Positions 15,105 to 27,244 of a stretch of 64,000 bases of DNA are shown piece by piece (position 1 is the stretch's first letter; each line of letters opens with the position of its first letter). The position numbers and the translations under genes are program-made. The notes beneath the pieces are model-generated. The model saw only the letters and a list, made by a program, of their open reading frames with translations. It had not been told where the DNA came from and did no database searches. Source of the DNA: CAZHEV01 sp964531335 [NCBI: uncultured bacterium] (GTDB lineage Bacteria; Eisenbacteria; RBG-16-71-46; CAZHEV01); contig CAZHEV010000002.1 in assembly GCA_964531335.1 (NCBI GenBank), forward strand, positions 1 to 64,000, written 5' to 3'.

Positions 15105-15133
15105 TTGACCGCGGTAGGCCGCTTTGCAATGAT
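15105..15133 (+). promoter_or_regulatory. Putative promoter for the SRP RNA
   Basis: TTGACC (15105-15110) and AATGAT (15128-15133), spacing 17, lie behind an AT-rich tract (15045-15090) that stands out in this GC-rich DNA. The SRP RNA 5' end inferred by folding is about 55 nt downstream of the expected start site, so a short 5' trailer would be processed. Confidence 0.35.
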
Positions 15134-15193
15134 ACGCTTGTGCGTGCTAGGACCATGCAAGTCACTGAAGATACACATACAAGCGAGATGACA

Positions 15194-15462
15194 GGCCGTG
15201 CTAGACGGGGAGGTAGCGGTGCCCTGTACCCGCAACCCGCTATAGCGGGGTTGAACTCCTGCTCGAGGTCCACCTCGGTCGAGCACCCCCTCGGGAACAG
15301 CGGTGTTGATGGACAGGTCCTGCGCAACCTCCGCTTGTGAATCCCGTCAGGACCGGAAGGTAGCAGCGGTAAGCAAGTTAGGCGGTGTGCCGCGGGTCAG
15401 CCTGTGCGGAGCCGGCTGCTTGTGGGGACTCCATCGAGGCGATCGAAAGCAGGTGCACGGCC
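15194..15462 (+). ncRNA. ffs: Signal recognition particle RNA, large bacterial type
   Basis: The domain IV signature GTCAGGACCGGAAGGTAGCA, with the GGAA tetraloop and the AGCAGC side of the symmetric loop, lies at about 15347-15370. The 5' half starts GCTAGACGGGGAGGTAGCGG and carries the Alu-domain sequence (GCCCTGTACCCGCAACCCGC), as in the roughly 270-nt Bacillus-type RNA. The ends were set by pairing GGCCGTGC (15194-15201) with GCACGGCC (15455-15462). Next to dnaX-ybaB-recR this is the same gene order as in Firmicutes. The RNA works with Ffh and with FtsY (57,106) in co-translational membrane targeting. Confidence 0.9.
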
Positions 15463-15584
15463 TTGTCTCAACTATGTATGCCGGGGCTCACGAAGTATGC
15501 GGGGGCCAACGAAGGTCCCCGGCGGAGCAGACCGGAGTATTTCTTCCGACCGAAGGTCCGGCCTCTTTCCCGTTTGGAGGTGGG

Positions 15585-17738
15585 GTGAGCTATTTAGTAC
15601 TGGCGAGAAAATGGAGACCGCGGACCTTTGACGAGGTCGTGGGTCAGGACCATGTGACCAAGACCCTGGCCAACGCCATCGTGGCGGGCCGGGTGGCGCA
15701 TGCCTACCTCTTCACCGGGCCCAGGGGCGTAGGCAAGACCACCACTGCCAGAATACTTGCGCGATCCCTCAACTGCGAGAAGGGCCCCACGCCTAAGCCC
15801 TGCGGGACCTGCGACCTGTGCAGGTCGATCGCCGCCGGCTCCAGCATGGACGTGCTGGAGATAGACGGAGCCTCAAACCGCGGCATTGACGATGTCAGAG
15901 AGCTCAGGGAACAGGTCAGGTACGCCCCCTCCGAGGGCAGGTACAAGGTCTACATAGTGGACGAGGTCCACATGCTGACGGACCAGGCGTTCAACGCGCT
16001 CCTCAAGACCTTGGAGGAGCCTCCCTCGCACGTGGTCTTCGTATTCGCGACGACCTCGCCTCAGAAGATCCCGGTCACGATTCTCTCCAGGTGCCAGCGC
16101 TTCGACTTCAGCCGCATCCCGGCGGCCACGATACTCGAGCGCCTGGGCTCCATCGTGCGGGAGGAGAAGTTCGAGATAGACGAGGCGGCGCTGGCTCTTC
16201 TTGCGAAGAAAGCTCGCGGCAGCCTCAGGGACGCGGAGAGCCTCCTCGACCAGGTCACCTCGGCGGTCGAGGGCGCGCTCGACGAGGGCGCGGTGGTAGA
16301 GCTTCTCGGTGTAGGCGACAGCGATCTTTTCTTCAGGATGTGCGATCACATAGCATCGAGCGATTCCTCGGCGGTGCTGGCCGAGATGGACGCGGCGTTC
16401 AAGTCCGGCCTCGACGTGGGCGAGTTCATGATCGGGCTCCGCGACCACCTGCGCTCCTTGTTTCTTCTCTCGGTCGATCCCCGGCTCGAGCACGCGCTCG
16501 ATGTGCCCTCCTCGGAGGTGCCCAGATACAAGGAGCAGTCCTCGCGCTTCAAGCAAAGGGAGCTTCTGCGGTTCATGGAGCTGGCATCGCAGGCCTCCTC
16601 CGCCATGAGGCGGAGCGAGGACCCCAGGTTTCACGCGGAGCTGGCCCTTGCGAGAATGGCGGATATGGGCACCGAAGAGGGGCTGGGCGACCTGCTGCTG
16701 AGACTGGAGAAGCTGGAGGGACGGCTGGGCTCCGCCGTGAAGGCCGGGGCGGCAAAGGCGCAAGGCCCGGAGAAGATCAAGGAAAAAGGGAAACGGAAGG
16801 CGAAGGCCGGCGGCGGGGGAAGCTCCGGTGACGGGCCAAAGGGCGCCGGGGCAGAGGGCTCGACCGCTTCCGCGGAAGCGCAGGTGCGTGCGGAGGCAGC
16901 ACAAGTTGACGCTGCTACCGCGGAGTCGGCGCAGGGGGAGACGGCCACCAGGGAGATGCGCGGCGCGGAGGCTGCTGTCGAGCAGGCAGCCACCTCAGAG
17001 ACCGCCGCCTCGGAGTCGGCCGCCGCTGAACCTGCCGAGGGGGAGCCTGCCGACGGGGAGACGACCATCGCCGGCGCGGCCATGGTGGATTCGCCCGACG
17101 CGGATACCGCTCCGGCCGGTGGGGCGCAGGCGGCGACGACCACTGAGATGCCCTCGGCGGAGGAACTCGAGGAGAAATGGCGCGAGGTTGTGAGAAAGGT
17201 CACCGAGGAGAAAGCCTACCTCGGCAATTTCTTGACGGTAGCCTCTCCGATCGAGGCCAAAAGCGGCACGCTCGCGCTGGGCTTTCCGGTCGAGTGCGCC
17301 TTTCACAGGGACCGTGTGTCGGATAACGCAAACAGAAGGCTGATCCAGACCGCGATGCAGGGAGTCTTCGGCAGATTCTTGCAGCTCAAATGCACTACTC
17401 TCGAGGGGACCGCGGCTCAGGATCGCGGCGCGGCCCACGATTCCGGCGCGGCGGCGTATCCGGGGGAAGCGGCTACGGTGCATCCGGGCGCCGCGGGACA
17501 GGGCCCGCTCCAAGGCGGCCCGACGGGTTTCGACCAGGTGGAAGCCCCAGCCGAGCCCCGTGCGTTCGCGCCGGGCGGAGGCCCGGCGGTCGGGGGTGGC
17601 CCGGGCGGCTCCTTCGCCGGGATGTCGGACGGGCGGGGGGCGCGCGATCCGGTTCAGACCGTCCTGGATGTGTTCGAAGGGGAAATCGTTGAAGAGCCCG
17701 GCGCGCGGGCGCGCGGCGGCGATTCGGTTATGTCTTAA
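15585..17738 (+). CDS. dnaX: DNA polymerase III subunit gamma/tau
   Basis: This 717-residue protein is the clamp-loader ATPase of the replicative polymerase. It has Walker A GPRGVGKT (45-52), a zinc module with C64, C73, C76 and C79, Walker B DEVH (126-129) and the sensor-1/arginine-finger region SRCQRF (168-173). From about 390 to 540 a long Ala/Glu/Thr-rich linker (many ETA, ESA and EPA steps) replaces conserved sequence. A C-terminal domain-like region follows (about 525-620), then a Gly/Pro/Ala-rich tail. GTG 15585, with GGAGG upstream and a product starting MSYLVLARKWRP, is chosen because the frame further upstream is SRP RNA. ybaB follows after 28 bp and recR after that, the usual recombination/replication operon. 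Confidence 0.95.
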   Translation: MSYLVLARKWRPRTFDEVVGQDHVTKTLANAIVAGRVAHAYLFTGPRGVGKTTTARILARSLNCEKGPTPKPCGTCDLCRSIAAGSSMDVLEIDGASNRGIDDVRELREQVRYAPSEGRYKVYIVDEVHMLTDQAFNALLKTLEEPPSHVVFVFATTSPQKIPVTILSRCQRFDFSRIPAATILERLGSIVREEKFEIDEAALALLAKKARGSLRDAESLLDQVTSAVEGALDEGAVVELLGVGDSDLFFRMCDHIASSDSSAVLAEMDAAFKSGLDVGEFMIGLRDHLRSLFLLSVDPRLEHALDVPSSEVPRYKEQSSRFKQRELLRFMELASQASSAMRRSEDPRFHAELALARMADMGTEEGLGDLLLRLEKLEGRLGSAVKAGAAKAQGPEKIKEKGKRKAKAGGGGSSGDGPKGAGAEGSTASAEAQVRAEAAQVDAATAESAQGETATREMRGAEAAVEQAATSETAASESAAAEPAEGEPADGETTIAGAAMVDSPDADTAPAGGAQAATTTEMPSAEELEEKWREVVRKVTEEKAYLGNFLTVASPIEAKSGTLALGFPVECAFHRDRVSDNANRRLIQTAMQGVFGRFLQLKCTTLEGTAAQDRGAAHDSGAAAYPGEAATVHPGAAGQGPLQGGPTGFDQVEAPAEPRAFAPGGGPAVGGGPGGSFAGMSDGRGARDPVQTVLDVFEGEIVEEPGARARGGDSVMS

Positions 17739-17766
17739 AGGATGCAGGAGAGACCAGGGAGCAATC

Positions 17767-18075
17767 ATGCCCGACTTTACGAAAATGCTGAAGCAGGCTC
17801 GCAAGCTCCAGACCAAGATGCAGGAGATACAGGAGGAGTTGGGGCGCAGGGAGGTCGAGGCGAGCTCGGGCGGTGGAATGGTCACCGCCAAGGTAAACGG
17901 TAAGAAGGAGCTCGTCTCTTTGAAGATCGACCCCCAGGTGGCCGGGGAGGACCCGGAGATGCTGGAGGACCTCGTCGTGGCCGCGGTCAACGAGGCGATG
18001 AGGCGCATGGACGAGATAGTGAAGGAGGAGATGGGCAAGGTCACCGGAGGGTTGTCGCTTCCGGGGCTTTTCTAG
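17767..18075 (+). CDS. ybaB: YbaB/EbfC nucleoid-associated protein
   Basis: This 102-residue small DNA-binding protein forms a dimer in the family. The N-terminal helix FTKMLKQARKLQTKMQEIQ and the central VTAKVNGKKELVSLKIDP hairpin are diagnostic. ATG at 17767 is preceded by AGGGAG. Its position between dnaX and recR is conserved across bacteria. Confidence 0.95.
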   Translation: MPDFTKMLKQARKLQTKMQEIQEELGRREVEASSGGGMVTAKVNGKKELVSLKIDPQVAGEDPEMLEDLVVAAVNEAMRRMDEIVKEEMGKVTGGLSLPGLF

Positions 18076-18118
18076 GGCGCCGGTGGGACGTTACGCGACG
18101 ACCCGGCGGGGGGAGTAG

Positions 18119-18721
18119 ATGAAGTACAGCAGCGCTTATATCGAGAAACTGATTGAGGGCTTCGCGGGTTTGCCCGGCATAGGACGCAAGACGGCTCAAA
18201 GGCTTACGTTTTACGTCTTGAAGATGTCTCAAGAGGAGGCCATGGCGCTTTCGGAGGCGATCGCCTCGGTCAAGAGGCACGTCGGATACTGCAAGAGCTG
18301 CGGCAACATAAGCGAGGTACAGCCCTGCTACATGTGCCGGGACGAGAGAAGGATCAAGGACCAGGTCTGTGTGGTCGAGCAACCCAACGACGTGATCGCG
18401 ATAGAGAAGACCGGCCAGTACAGGGGGCAGTACTTCGTGCTGGGAGGGGCCCTGTCCCCCCAGGAGGGCATAGGGCCGGATGATCTCAGGATCGACGAGC
18501 TTGTCGAGAAGGTCGCCAAGAACGGCGTCGCCGAGGTGATCATAGCTACCAATCCCAACGCGCAGGGCGAGACTACCGCCTTCTACATAGGGGAGGCGTT
18601 GAAGGATACGGGCGTGAAGGTGACCCGTATCGCAAGGGGCGTTCCCATGGGCTCGGACCTGGAGTATTCGGACCAGAGCACGCTGAGCCGCGCTCTCGAG
18701 GGAAGAAAGGAAATGCCTTAG
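18119..18721 (+). CDS. recR: Recombination protein RecR
   Basis: This 200-residue protein acts with RecF/RecO to load RecA on gapped DNA. It has an N-terminal HhH (GLPGIGRKTAQRL, 17-29), a zinc finger C58-x2-C61 ... C70-x2-C73, then a Toprim domain (DVIAIEKTGQYRGQYFVLGG ... IIATNPNAQGETTA). The length is normal. It starts at ATG 18119 behind GGGGGAG, 43 bp after ybaB. Confidence 0.97.
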   Translation: MKYSSAYIEKLIEGFAGLPGIGRKTAQRLTFYVLKMSQEEAMALSEAIASVKRHVGYCKSCGNISEVQPCYMCRDERRIKDQVCVVEQPNDVIAIEKTGQYRGQYFVLGGALSPQEGIGPDDLRIDELVEKVAKNGVAEVIIATNPNAQGETTAFYIGEALKDTGVKVTRIARGVPMGSDLEYSDQSTLSRALEGRKEMP

Positions 18722-18901
18722 GGCGTATTTTCTATCATCCGACCGGTTTCCCTGGGTTGATCCCGCTTCCGGCCGTCCGCCGGTCATACGGCGCCCGAAA
18801 GGAGGTCACGGCGGCCCTGCGGGCATAGGTTCAGCAGCTCTAGCGGGTGGCGGAGAGAGCCACCGTGGCCTACGTCCCTCCAGAGGAGGTAACTCACATT
18901 G

Positions 18902-19378
18902 ATGGGACTTACCTTCAGCCAGCGGTACTCCGACGCGGCGAACTCGATTCTCGAGAAGCTCAGATCGACGTCGTACTCGAGAGCCGTCCTTCTGTTGGAG
19001 AAAGACGGCGGTATCTCGATGGCAGTGGGCGACGCAAGCGATCTGGACCTAACCCCGTTCTCGGTGCTGTCGGCGGCGTGCGTCTCGGCCGGGCAGGAGT
19101 TGGCGAGCCTGATCGGCGAGGACGAGTTCCACGCGATGGTGCATCAGGGCAAGGGGGTGAGCGTCTATCTCGAGACCGTGGACAGCGACTCCATACTGGG
19201 GGTGGTTTTCGACAAGAAGACCACGCTCGGTCTGGTGAAGCTCCGCGTCAGCAAGAGCAAGAAGAAGCTCGCCGGCATTGTCTCGGAAGCTCGCTCCGAA
19301 GAGGTCCAGCATTCCTTTGAAAGCGAGGGCTTCGCCGAGGAGGCGGGCGGCCAGCTCGACGAGCTGTTCGGCGGCTGA
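18902..19378 (+). CDS. Roadblock/LC7 domain protein (MglB-like)
   Basis: This protein of about 158 residues has one roadblock/LC7 domain (about 15-120, including AVLLLEKDGGISMAVGDAS and the ILGVVFDKKTTLGLVKL strand). Such proteins act as GTPase-activating partners of MglA-type small GTPases, one of which starts 94 bp downstream. The C-terminal 40 residues are acidic. The start may be TTG 18899 (8 bp from GGAGGT) or ATG 18902 (11 bp). In other bacteria MglA/MglB pairs set cell polarity and gliding or pilus reversal. What they control here is unknown. Confidence 0.8.
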   Translation: MGLTFSQRYSDAANSILEKLRSTSYSRAVLLLEKDGGISMAVGDASDLDLTPFSVLSAACVSAGQELASLIGEDEFHAMVHQGKGVSVYLETVDSDSILGVVFDKKTTLGLVKLRVSKSKKKLAGIVSEARSEEVQHSFESEGFAEEAGGQLDELFGG

Positions 19379-19472
19379 TTACCGCGCGGTTGGACACGAC
19401 AACCTGGAGAACGCCTTACCTTGACATTCAGGAAGAGCTCTTGCGGCCCTTCGTGAACGGGAACCGGATATT

Positions 19473-20051
19473 GTGCCTTTCATCAGCCCTACTTCGCGCG
19501 AGGTGAGCTGCAAGATAGTTTACTGCGGCCCCGGCCTCGGCGGCAAGACGACCAACCTACTTCAAATCAGGGACAGGATCCCCTCGAAATCCAGGGGCAG
19601 GCTGGTGAGCATAGCCACCAGGGGCGACCGGACCTTGTTTTTCGATTTCATGCCGATGGAGCTCGGTCGCATAAAGGGCTACACCACGAGGTTCCACCTC
19701 TACACCGTACCCGGCCAGGTCCAGTACGAAGCAAGCAGACGGCTCATACTCCGAGGCGCCGACGGCATAGTCTTCGTCGCCGACTCGCAAGAGGGCCGTC
19801 TCGACGCCAACATAGAGAGCCTTCACGAGCTCGAGAAGGCGCTGGAACAGCAGGGCATGGAGCTGGGCAAGGTCCCTGTCGTGATCCAGTACAACAAGCG
19901 GGACCTCGATCGTGTATGCGGGATAGAAAAGCTCGAAAAGGAGCTTAACCCGCTGAGGTTCCCTCGGTTCGAGGCGGTGGCCATCCGGGGTGAGGGGGTG
20001 GTCGATACACTGAAGACCGCCTGCAAGAAAGTCCTGGACGGTCTTGCCTGA
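19473..20051 (+). CDS. mglA: MglA-type small Ras-like GTPase
   Basis: This 192-residue small GTPase has P-loop CGPGLGGKTTN (about 18-28), the switch region with TVPGQVQYEASRRLILRGADG, and the base-recognition motif NKRDLD. It matches MglA/gliding-motility GTPases in length and sequence. GTG at 19473 gives a product starting MPFISPTSREVSCKI, but the ribosome binding site is weak. It is paired with the roadblock protein upstream, its likely GAP. The pair lies between recR and pgpA, so it may be co-transcribed with housekeeping genes. Confidence 0.9.
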   Translation: MPFISPTSREVSCKIVYCGPGLGGKTTNLLQIRDRIPSKSRGRLVSIATRGDRTLFFDFMPMELGRIKGYTTRFHLYTVPGQVQYEASRRLILRGADGIVFVADSQEGRLDANIESLHELEKALEQQGMELGKVPVVIQYNKRDLDRVCGIEKLEKELNPLRFPRFEAVAIRGEGVVDTLKTACKKVLDGLA

Positions 20052-20301
20052 CATCGCTCGTGGCGGCGGGGCGGGCTCATCTCCGGGCCGAGAGTGAGCC
20101 CTGCCGGGAGCGCGCCGCGGTGCCGGGCCGGCGCGGCCGTGCCCAGCGGTGCATCGGTGCCCGGGGGGTGCTTCAGCACCGGGCGGGCGCCCGGCATGCG
20201 GGCGTATGCGGCCCTGCCGGAGTGCTATAGCGGTGAGGCGGCGCCCGGCGCCGCGGTGCTTGCCTGGCACGCGGGCGGTAAGAGTCTAACGGGGGTGTGG
20301 A

Positions 20302-20772
20302 TTGGACAAAGTCGTATCCAGAAAGGTGGGCCGGAAGTGGCGGATCGCGGCGACGTTTCTCGGGGTGGGTTACTTCCCGGTGGCCCCCGCGACCGCCTGC
20401 GCGCTGGCGGTCACCGCCGTCGTGTGGGTTTCCGGTATACTGGACAGCATATTCTACGTGCCTCTCGTCCTGGTCGTGATCGCGCTGGGCGTTGCGGCGA
20501 GCAGCGTCGCGGAGCGCGAGTTCGGCCACGACGGCAGTCCCATAGTGATCGACGAGGTCGCCGGGCAGATGATCGCCTTTATCGCGATGCCGCCGACGGC
20601 CTCCACTTTCATCGTCGGTTTTTTCCTGTTTCGATTCTTCGACATATTGAAGCCCTTTCCGATAAACAGGTCGCAAAGGCTGGTGAGCGGGGTCGGAGTG
20701 ATGGCTGACGACGTGATGGCCGGCATCTACGCGAACCTGGCGCTTAGGATCATAATGGGGTTGGCCTCGTGA
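20302..20772 (+). CDS. pgpA: Phosphatidylglycerophosphatase A
   Basis: This 156-residue integral membrane phosphatase makes phosphatidylglycerol from its phosphate. Diagnostic features are the early GVGYFPVAPAT, the DGSPIVIDEVAGQMIAF active-site block (about 74-91) and FFLFRFFDILKPFPI. There are four predicted membrane segments. The TTG start at 20302 follows GGGGGTG. The 250-bp gap after mglA contains the hairpin GGTGCT/AGCACC (20167-20180) and no gene. pgpA next to cinA is a common arrangement. Confidence 0.92.
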   Translation: MDKVVSRKVGRKWRIAATFLGVGYFPVAPATACALAVTAVVWVSGILDSIFYVPLVLVVIALGVAASSVAEREFGHDGSPIVIDEVAGQMIAFIAMPPTASTFIVGFFLFRFFDILKPFPINRSQRLVSGVGVMADDVMAGIYANLALRIIMGLAS

Positions 20773-20869
20773 CGCGGGCCGATAGCCGGCGCGCGCGCTT
20801 CGTGAGGCCTTGTAAGAGCCCGCCGGTGACCGCCCGGGCCGAGACGCGGGGACGAGGGGTGCGGACGCG

Positions 20870-22096
20870 ATGAAGGTCGAAGTCATAACGGTAGGCGATG
20901 AGATCCTAAGCGGGCTGATTCTCGATTCCAACTTCGCGTACCTTTCGAGGGAGCTGACCGAAGCGGGCGCCGAGGTGTGCTGGCACGCCACCGTTCGCGA
21001 CACGGTCACCGACCTGGTGGAGGCGTGTCGCACGGCGCTCGAGCGCGCGGACTTCATCGTGGTCACGGGAGGCCTGGGCTCCACCCCGGACGACATAACC
21101 CGAAAGGCGATGGCGCGCGTGCTCGGCAAGGAGCTTGTGCTCAGCGACAGGGTGCTCAGGGAGCTGAAGGAGAAGATGCGCTCGCTGGGAAGGGATCTGC
21201 TCCCGGCGATGGAGTCTCAGGCGCTGATCCCCAGGGGCGCGTCGGTGGTGTCCAATCCGGTGGGGACCGCCCCGGCCTTCGCGGTCACAAGTGGAAACGT
21301 GAGGGTCTGGGTGTTGCCGGGAGTTCCCGTGGAGCTCGAGGCGATCTCGAGCGCGTATCTCGTTCCCGAGGTGCAGGAGAGCCTGGGGGAGAGCAAGAGC
21401 GCAAGCGCCCTTGTTCGCACCATCGGCGTGCCGGAGACGATCATAGCGCAGCGGATTGCCGAGGCGGACAAGGGGGGTTGCTCCATATCTTATCTGCCCC
21501 AGAGGTGCGGGGTGGATATAAGGATCTCGTCGAAGGGCACCGATCACACCGAGGCCGTGGCCCGCCTGGAGGTCTGCCGCAAGGAGATCCACTCCAGGCT
21601 CGGAGACGCGGTCTTCACGGAGGGGACCTCCACGCTGGAGCAGGTCGTGCACGGCATCATCCTTGCAAAAGGCATGAAGCTGGCAGTGGCCGAGTCCTGC
21701 ACGGGCGGGATGCTGAGCTTCATGTTGATGAGCGAGCCTGGAAGCTCGGCCTATTTCGACAGGGGCCTTGTCACCTACAGCGACCAGGCCAAGGCCGAGG
21801 TGCTGGACGTGCCCTCGAGCACGCTCAAATCGGCCGGGGCGGTGAGCCGTCAGACCGCGGAGGCCATGGCGAAAGGCGCCCTGGAGAGCGCCGGGGCGGA
21901 CCTCGCGGTCTCGACAACCGGCATCGCGGGGCCGGAAGGGGAGCGCCCCGGCAAGCCAGTAGGCCTCGTCTACGTCGGTATCGCGACGGCGGACACCTGC
22001 AAAGTGAAGGAGTTCAGGCTTATGGGACCGCGGCAGCAGGTCATCTACCGCACCTGCTGCGCGGCCTTGAACATGATAAGGAAGGAGCTTAGCTGA
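20870..22096 (+). CDS. cinA: CinA family protein (nicotinamide-nucleotide amidohydrolase type)
   Basis: This 408-residue protein has an N-terminal MoCF/COG1058 domain (about 1-170; ITVGDEILSG, TGGLGSTPDDITRKA) and a C-terminal CinA amidohydrolase domain (about 250-405; LAVAESCTGGMLS, TGIAGPEG). The family hydrolyses ADP-ribose and deamidates NMN in pyridine nucleotide salvage, and is often found next to recA. Its stop overlaps the thpR ATG by one base (TGATG). Confidence 0.95.
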   Translation: MKVEVITVGDEILSGLILDSNFAYLSRELTEAGAEVCWHATVRDTVTDLVEACRTALERADFIVVTGGLGSTPDDITRKAMARVLGKELVLSDRVLRELKEKMRSLGRDLLPAMESQALIPRGASVVSNPVGTAPAFAVTSGNVRVWVLPGVPVELEAISSAYLVPEVQESLGESKSASALVRTIGVPETIIAQRIAEADKGGCSISYLPQRCGVDIRISSKGTDHTEAVARLEVCRKEIHSRLGDAVFTEGTSTLEQVVHGIILAKGMKLAVAESCTGGMLSFMLMSEPGSSAYFDRGLVTYSDQAKAEVLDVPSSTLKSAGAVSRQTAEAMAKGALESAGADLAVSTTGIAGPEGERPGKPVGLVYVGIATADTCKVKEFRLMGPRQQVIYRTCCAALNMIRKELS

Positions 22097-22701
22097 TGCC
22101 CGCGTCCCGGCCCCAGGGGCGCCGATCGAGCGGCCCGCCCATGGTAAGGACTTTCGTGGCCGTCTTTCCCCCGGAGGAGGTCAGGCTGAGGCTCGGCGAG
22201 GAGGTCGCGCGCCTTCGCAGGCAGGCGGGCGATGCTAAGTGGGTCGGCCCGGACAACTTCCACTTCACGCTGAGGTTTCTCGGCGGCCTGCCCGAGGAAA
22301 AGCTAGACCTGGTAACGCATTGCGTGGCAGAATCGATACGTGCGGAGTCCCCTTTCGAGCTCAAGCTGACAGGCCTGGGAGCGTTTCCCAACGCCCGGCG
22401 GCCCAGGGTCCTCTGGGTCGGGACGGACGAGGGAGGCGAAAGACTGAGCCGGGTCGCCAAGCTCGTCGAGTTCGGCCTTCGAGGCGGCAGGTTCGGCAAG
22501 GCGGACAAGCGGTTCTCTCCACATCTGACAATCGCGCGTTGGAGGAGGCCCCAGCGGGGCGATGCCGTCGAAAGGCTCATTGCGGCGAGTCTCATCGAGA
22601 TAGGTCCGTTCACGGTCGATGCAGTCCGCGTGATGGAGAGCAGGCTGAGGCCGGAGGGACCGGAGTACATAGTCAGAGCGGCCTGCGCGCTCGAGGGATG
22701 A
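22096..22701 (+). CDS. thpR: RNA 2',3'-cyclic phosphodiesterase (LigT/ThpR)
   Basis: This 201-residue 2H phosphoesterase has two catalytic HxTx motifs, HFTL at about 54-57 and HLTI at about 143-146. ATG 22096 is supported by AAGGAG 9 bp upstream; a second ATG at 22141 (starting MVRTFVAVFPP) is nearer the usual N-terminus but has no SD. It lies between cinA and recA, a frequent neighbourhood. Confidence 0.92.
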   Translation: MPASRPQGRRSSGPPMVRTFVAVFPPEEVRLRLGEEVARLRRQAGDAKWVGPDNFHFTLRFLGGLPEEKLDLVTHCVAESIRAESPFELKLTGLGAFPNARRPRVLWVGTDEGGERLSRVAKLVEFGLRGGRFGKADKRFSPHLTIARWRRPQRGDAVERLIAASLIEIGPFTVDAVRVMESRLRPEGPEYIVRAACALEG

Positions 22702-22812
22702 CGCGGGGGCACGCCGGGGCTATACACCAAGATCTGCAGACTGCGGCGTGAAATTGGCCGATTCGCGGGAGAGCTTTTTGTAGCCGGTCGCAGAGAAAGG
22801 AGCGATTGCATC

Positions 22813-23871
22813 ATGCCAGGTGCGAGTCCGCCTAAGGACAAGTCCAAGACCCTCGAGCTCACTCTCTCCCAGATCGAGAAGCAGTTCGGCAGGGGAGCGA
22901 TAATGAAGCTCGGCGAGCATGAGGCCCTGGTGCCCGTCGATGGGATCTCCACGGGGTCGCTGACCCTCGATGCGGCCCTGGGTATAGGAGGGGTGCCGCG
23001 CGGGCGGGTGATAGAGATCTTCGGCCCCGAGTCGTCGGGCAAGACCACGCTCACCCTCAGCATAATCGCCAACGCGCAGAGAGCCGGCGGAAACGCCGTC
23101 TTCATAGACGCCGAGCACGCCCTCGACGCGGCCTACGCCCGCCGGATCGGGGTGGACATAGACAACCTTCACGTCGCCCAGCCCGACACGGGCGAGGAGG
23201 CCCTGGAGATAGCGGAGCAGCTCGTGCGAAGCGGCGCGGTGGACGTGGTCGCCGTGGATTCGGTGGCCGCCTTGGTGCCCAGGGCTGAGATCGAGGGCGA
23301 GATGGGCGATTCGCACATGGGCCTCCAGGCCCGGCTGATGTCCCAGGCCCTTCGCAAGCTCGCGGCCGCGATAAGCAAGTCGCGCACGTGCATCATCTTC
23401 ATAAACCAAATAAGAATGCAGATAGGGGTGATGTTCGGGAACCCGGAGACCACCACGGGCGGCAGGGCGCTCAAGTTCTACGCGTCCGTCAGGATCGACC
23501 TGAGACGAATCGGATCGGTCAAGGACGGAGACACGATAGTGGGCAACAGGGTGAAGGCCAAGGTGGTCAAGAACAAGGTCGCACCGCCGTTCAGGCATGC
23601 CGAGTTCGATATAATGTACAGCGAGGGGATATCGCGCGAGGGCGAGCTGGTCGACTCGGCCGTCGACAAGAAGGTGATCCAGAAAAGCGGGGCGTGGTTC
23701 TCATACGGCGACACCCGCCTGGGACAGGGCAAGGAGAACGCGCGGCTGTTCCTCAAGAGCAACCCCGAGCTGCGCGACGAGATAGAAGCGAAGGTCAGGG
23801 AGATGCTGGGGGTTCCGGCGCCGGTCGCCGCAAAACGAGAGACCGTCGTGGCGGGATCGAAGAAGAAGTAG
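22813..23871 (+). CDS. recA: Recombinase RecA
   Basis: This 352-residue homologous-recombination ATPase has Walker [10 protein letters not shown] (71-79), a conserved [20 protein letters not shown] stretch and the loop [20 protein letters not shown]. Full-length. The 110-bp gap upstream holds AAAGGAG as ribosome binding site but no LexA-like box that I can see. recX follows after 9 bp. Confidence 0.98.
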   Translation: MPGASPPKDKSKTLELTLSQIEKQFGRGAIMKLGEHEALVPVDGISTGSLTLDAALGIGGVPRGRVIEIFGPESSGKTTLTLSIIANAQRAGGNAVFIDAEHALDAAYARRIGVDIDNLHVAQPDTGEEALEIAEQLVRSGAVDVVAVDSVAALVPRAEIEGEMGDSHMGLQARLMSQALRKLAAAISKSRTCIIFINQIRMQIGVMFGNPETTTGGRALKFYASVRIDLRRIGSVKDGDTIVGNRVKAKVVKNKVAPPFRHAEFDIMYSEGISREGELVDSAVDKKVIQKSGAWFSYGDTRLGQGKENARLFLKSNPELRDEIEAKVREMLGVPAPVAAKRETVVAGSKKK

Positions 23872-23880
23872 GGCCGGCCC

Positions 23881-24509
23881 ATGGCTAGAAGGAAACCGGA
23901 GGGCGGCGCGCCGCCGGGCGACGAAGCCGGACTAGATCCACAGGCGGGCCCCGCCCGGAACTCGCGACGGGACAAAGGTGACGATCTTATAGAGGGCATA
24001 ATCGCAGCCGCCCGTGAAGGGTCCCCGGGCGGCGCGTCTCTTGAGGACGAGGTATCCGCGGGCGAGCTGGACAGGGCGAAGCAGGCCATGCTCCGGCTTC
24101 TATCATCGAGGATGCGAAGCAGATGGGAGCTGCGCGTCCGCCTGGATCGCCGCTACTCCTCCGAGACGATAGAGGCCGCGATGAACGACCTTGAGAGGGT
24201 GGGCCTGGTGGACGATCGAAAGTTCGCCAGGCTGTTTCTGGAGTCGCGGCTCAGGAGGCGCCCGCGATCGTACAAGGTGCTGCGGCAGGAGCTTCGCTCC
24301 AGGGGCGTGCCCGCCGGGGCGATCGAGGAGGCGGTAGAGGCGCAGCAGCGCGATACGCCCGAGGAGGAGCTGGCCAGGCGCGTGCTGGAGCCCAAGCTCA
24401 GGATCTTGAGAGGCGCGCCGATCGAGCAGGCCAGGGCCAAGGCCGGCCGGTACCTGGCGGGAAAAGGATTCTCGAGATCCATCATAGAGGATCTCTTACA
24501 GGATATCTG

Positions 24510-24510
<1 letters not shown>
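23881..24510 (+). CDS. recX: Regulatory protein RecX
   Basis: This 209-residue RecA modulator follows recA directly. The three-helix repeats are visible (ALRLLSSRMRSRWELRVRL-type start, DLERVGLVDDRKFARLFLESR, VLRQELRSRGV and a C-terminal third repeat). The first 55 residues are a low-complexity extension. The stop overlaps the alaS ATG (TGATG), so the two are translationally coupled. Confidence 0.93.
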
Positions 24511-27155
<2,645 letters not shown>

Positions 27156-27176
<21 letters not shown>

Positions 27177-27227
27177 GCGGGCGCAGGCCGGATAGGCGGG
27201 CGCCGGCCGGATAGGCGGAGGCCGGGG
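27156..27227 (+). repeat. 19-bp tandem repeat across the alaS stop
   Basis: There are three near-identical 19-bp units: AGGCGGGCGCTGGCCCGAT (27156-27174), AGGCGGGCGCAGGCCGGAT (27175-27193) and AGGCGGGCGCCGGCCGGAT (27194-27212), then a partial fourth. The first unit encodes the last alaS codons, so the array arose by duplicating the gene end outward. The next gene's SD follows at 27231. Confidence 0.9.
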
Positions 27228-27244
27228 CGCAGGAGGTACGGCAT

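Noticed and set aside
15873-16904. 343-codon minus-strand ORF
   Set aside because: Shadow of dnaX; no recognisable domain.
22702-22812. LexA/SOS box before recA
   Set aside because: Neither the Gram-negative CTGT-N8-ACAG nor the GAAC-N4-GTTC type is visible.
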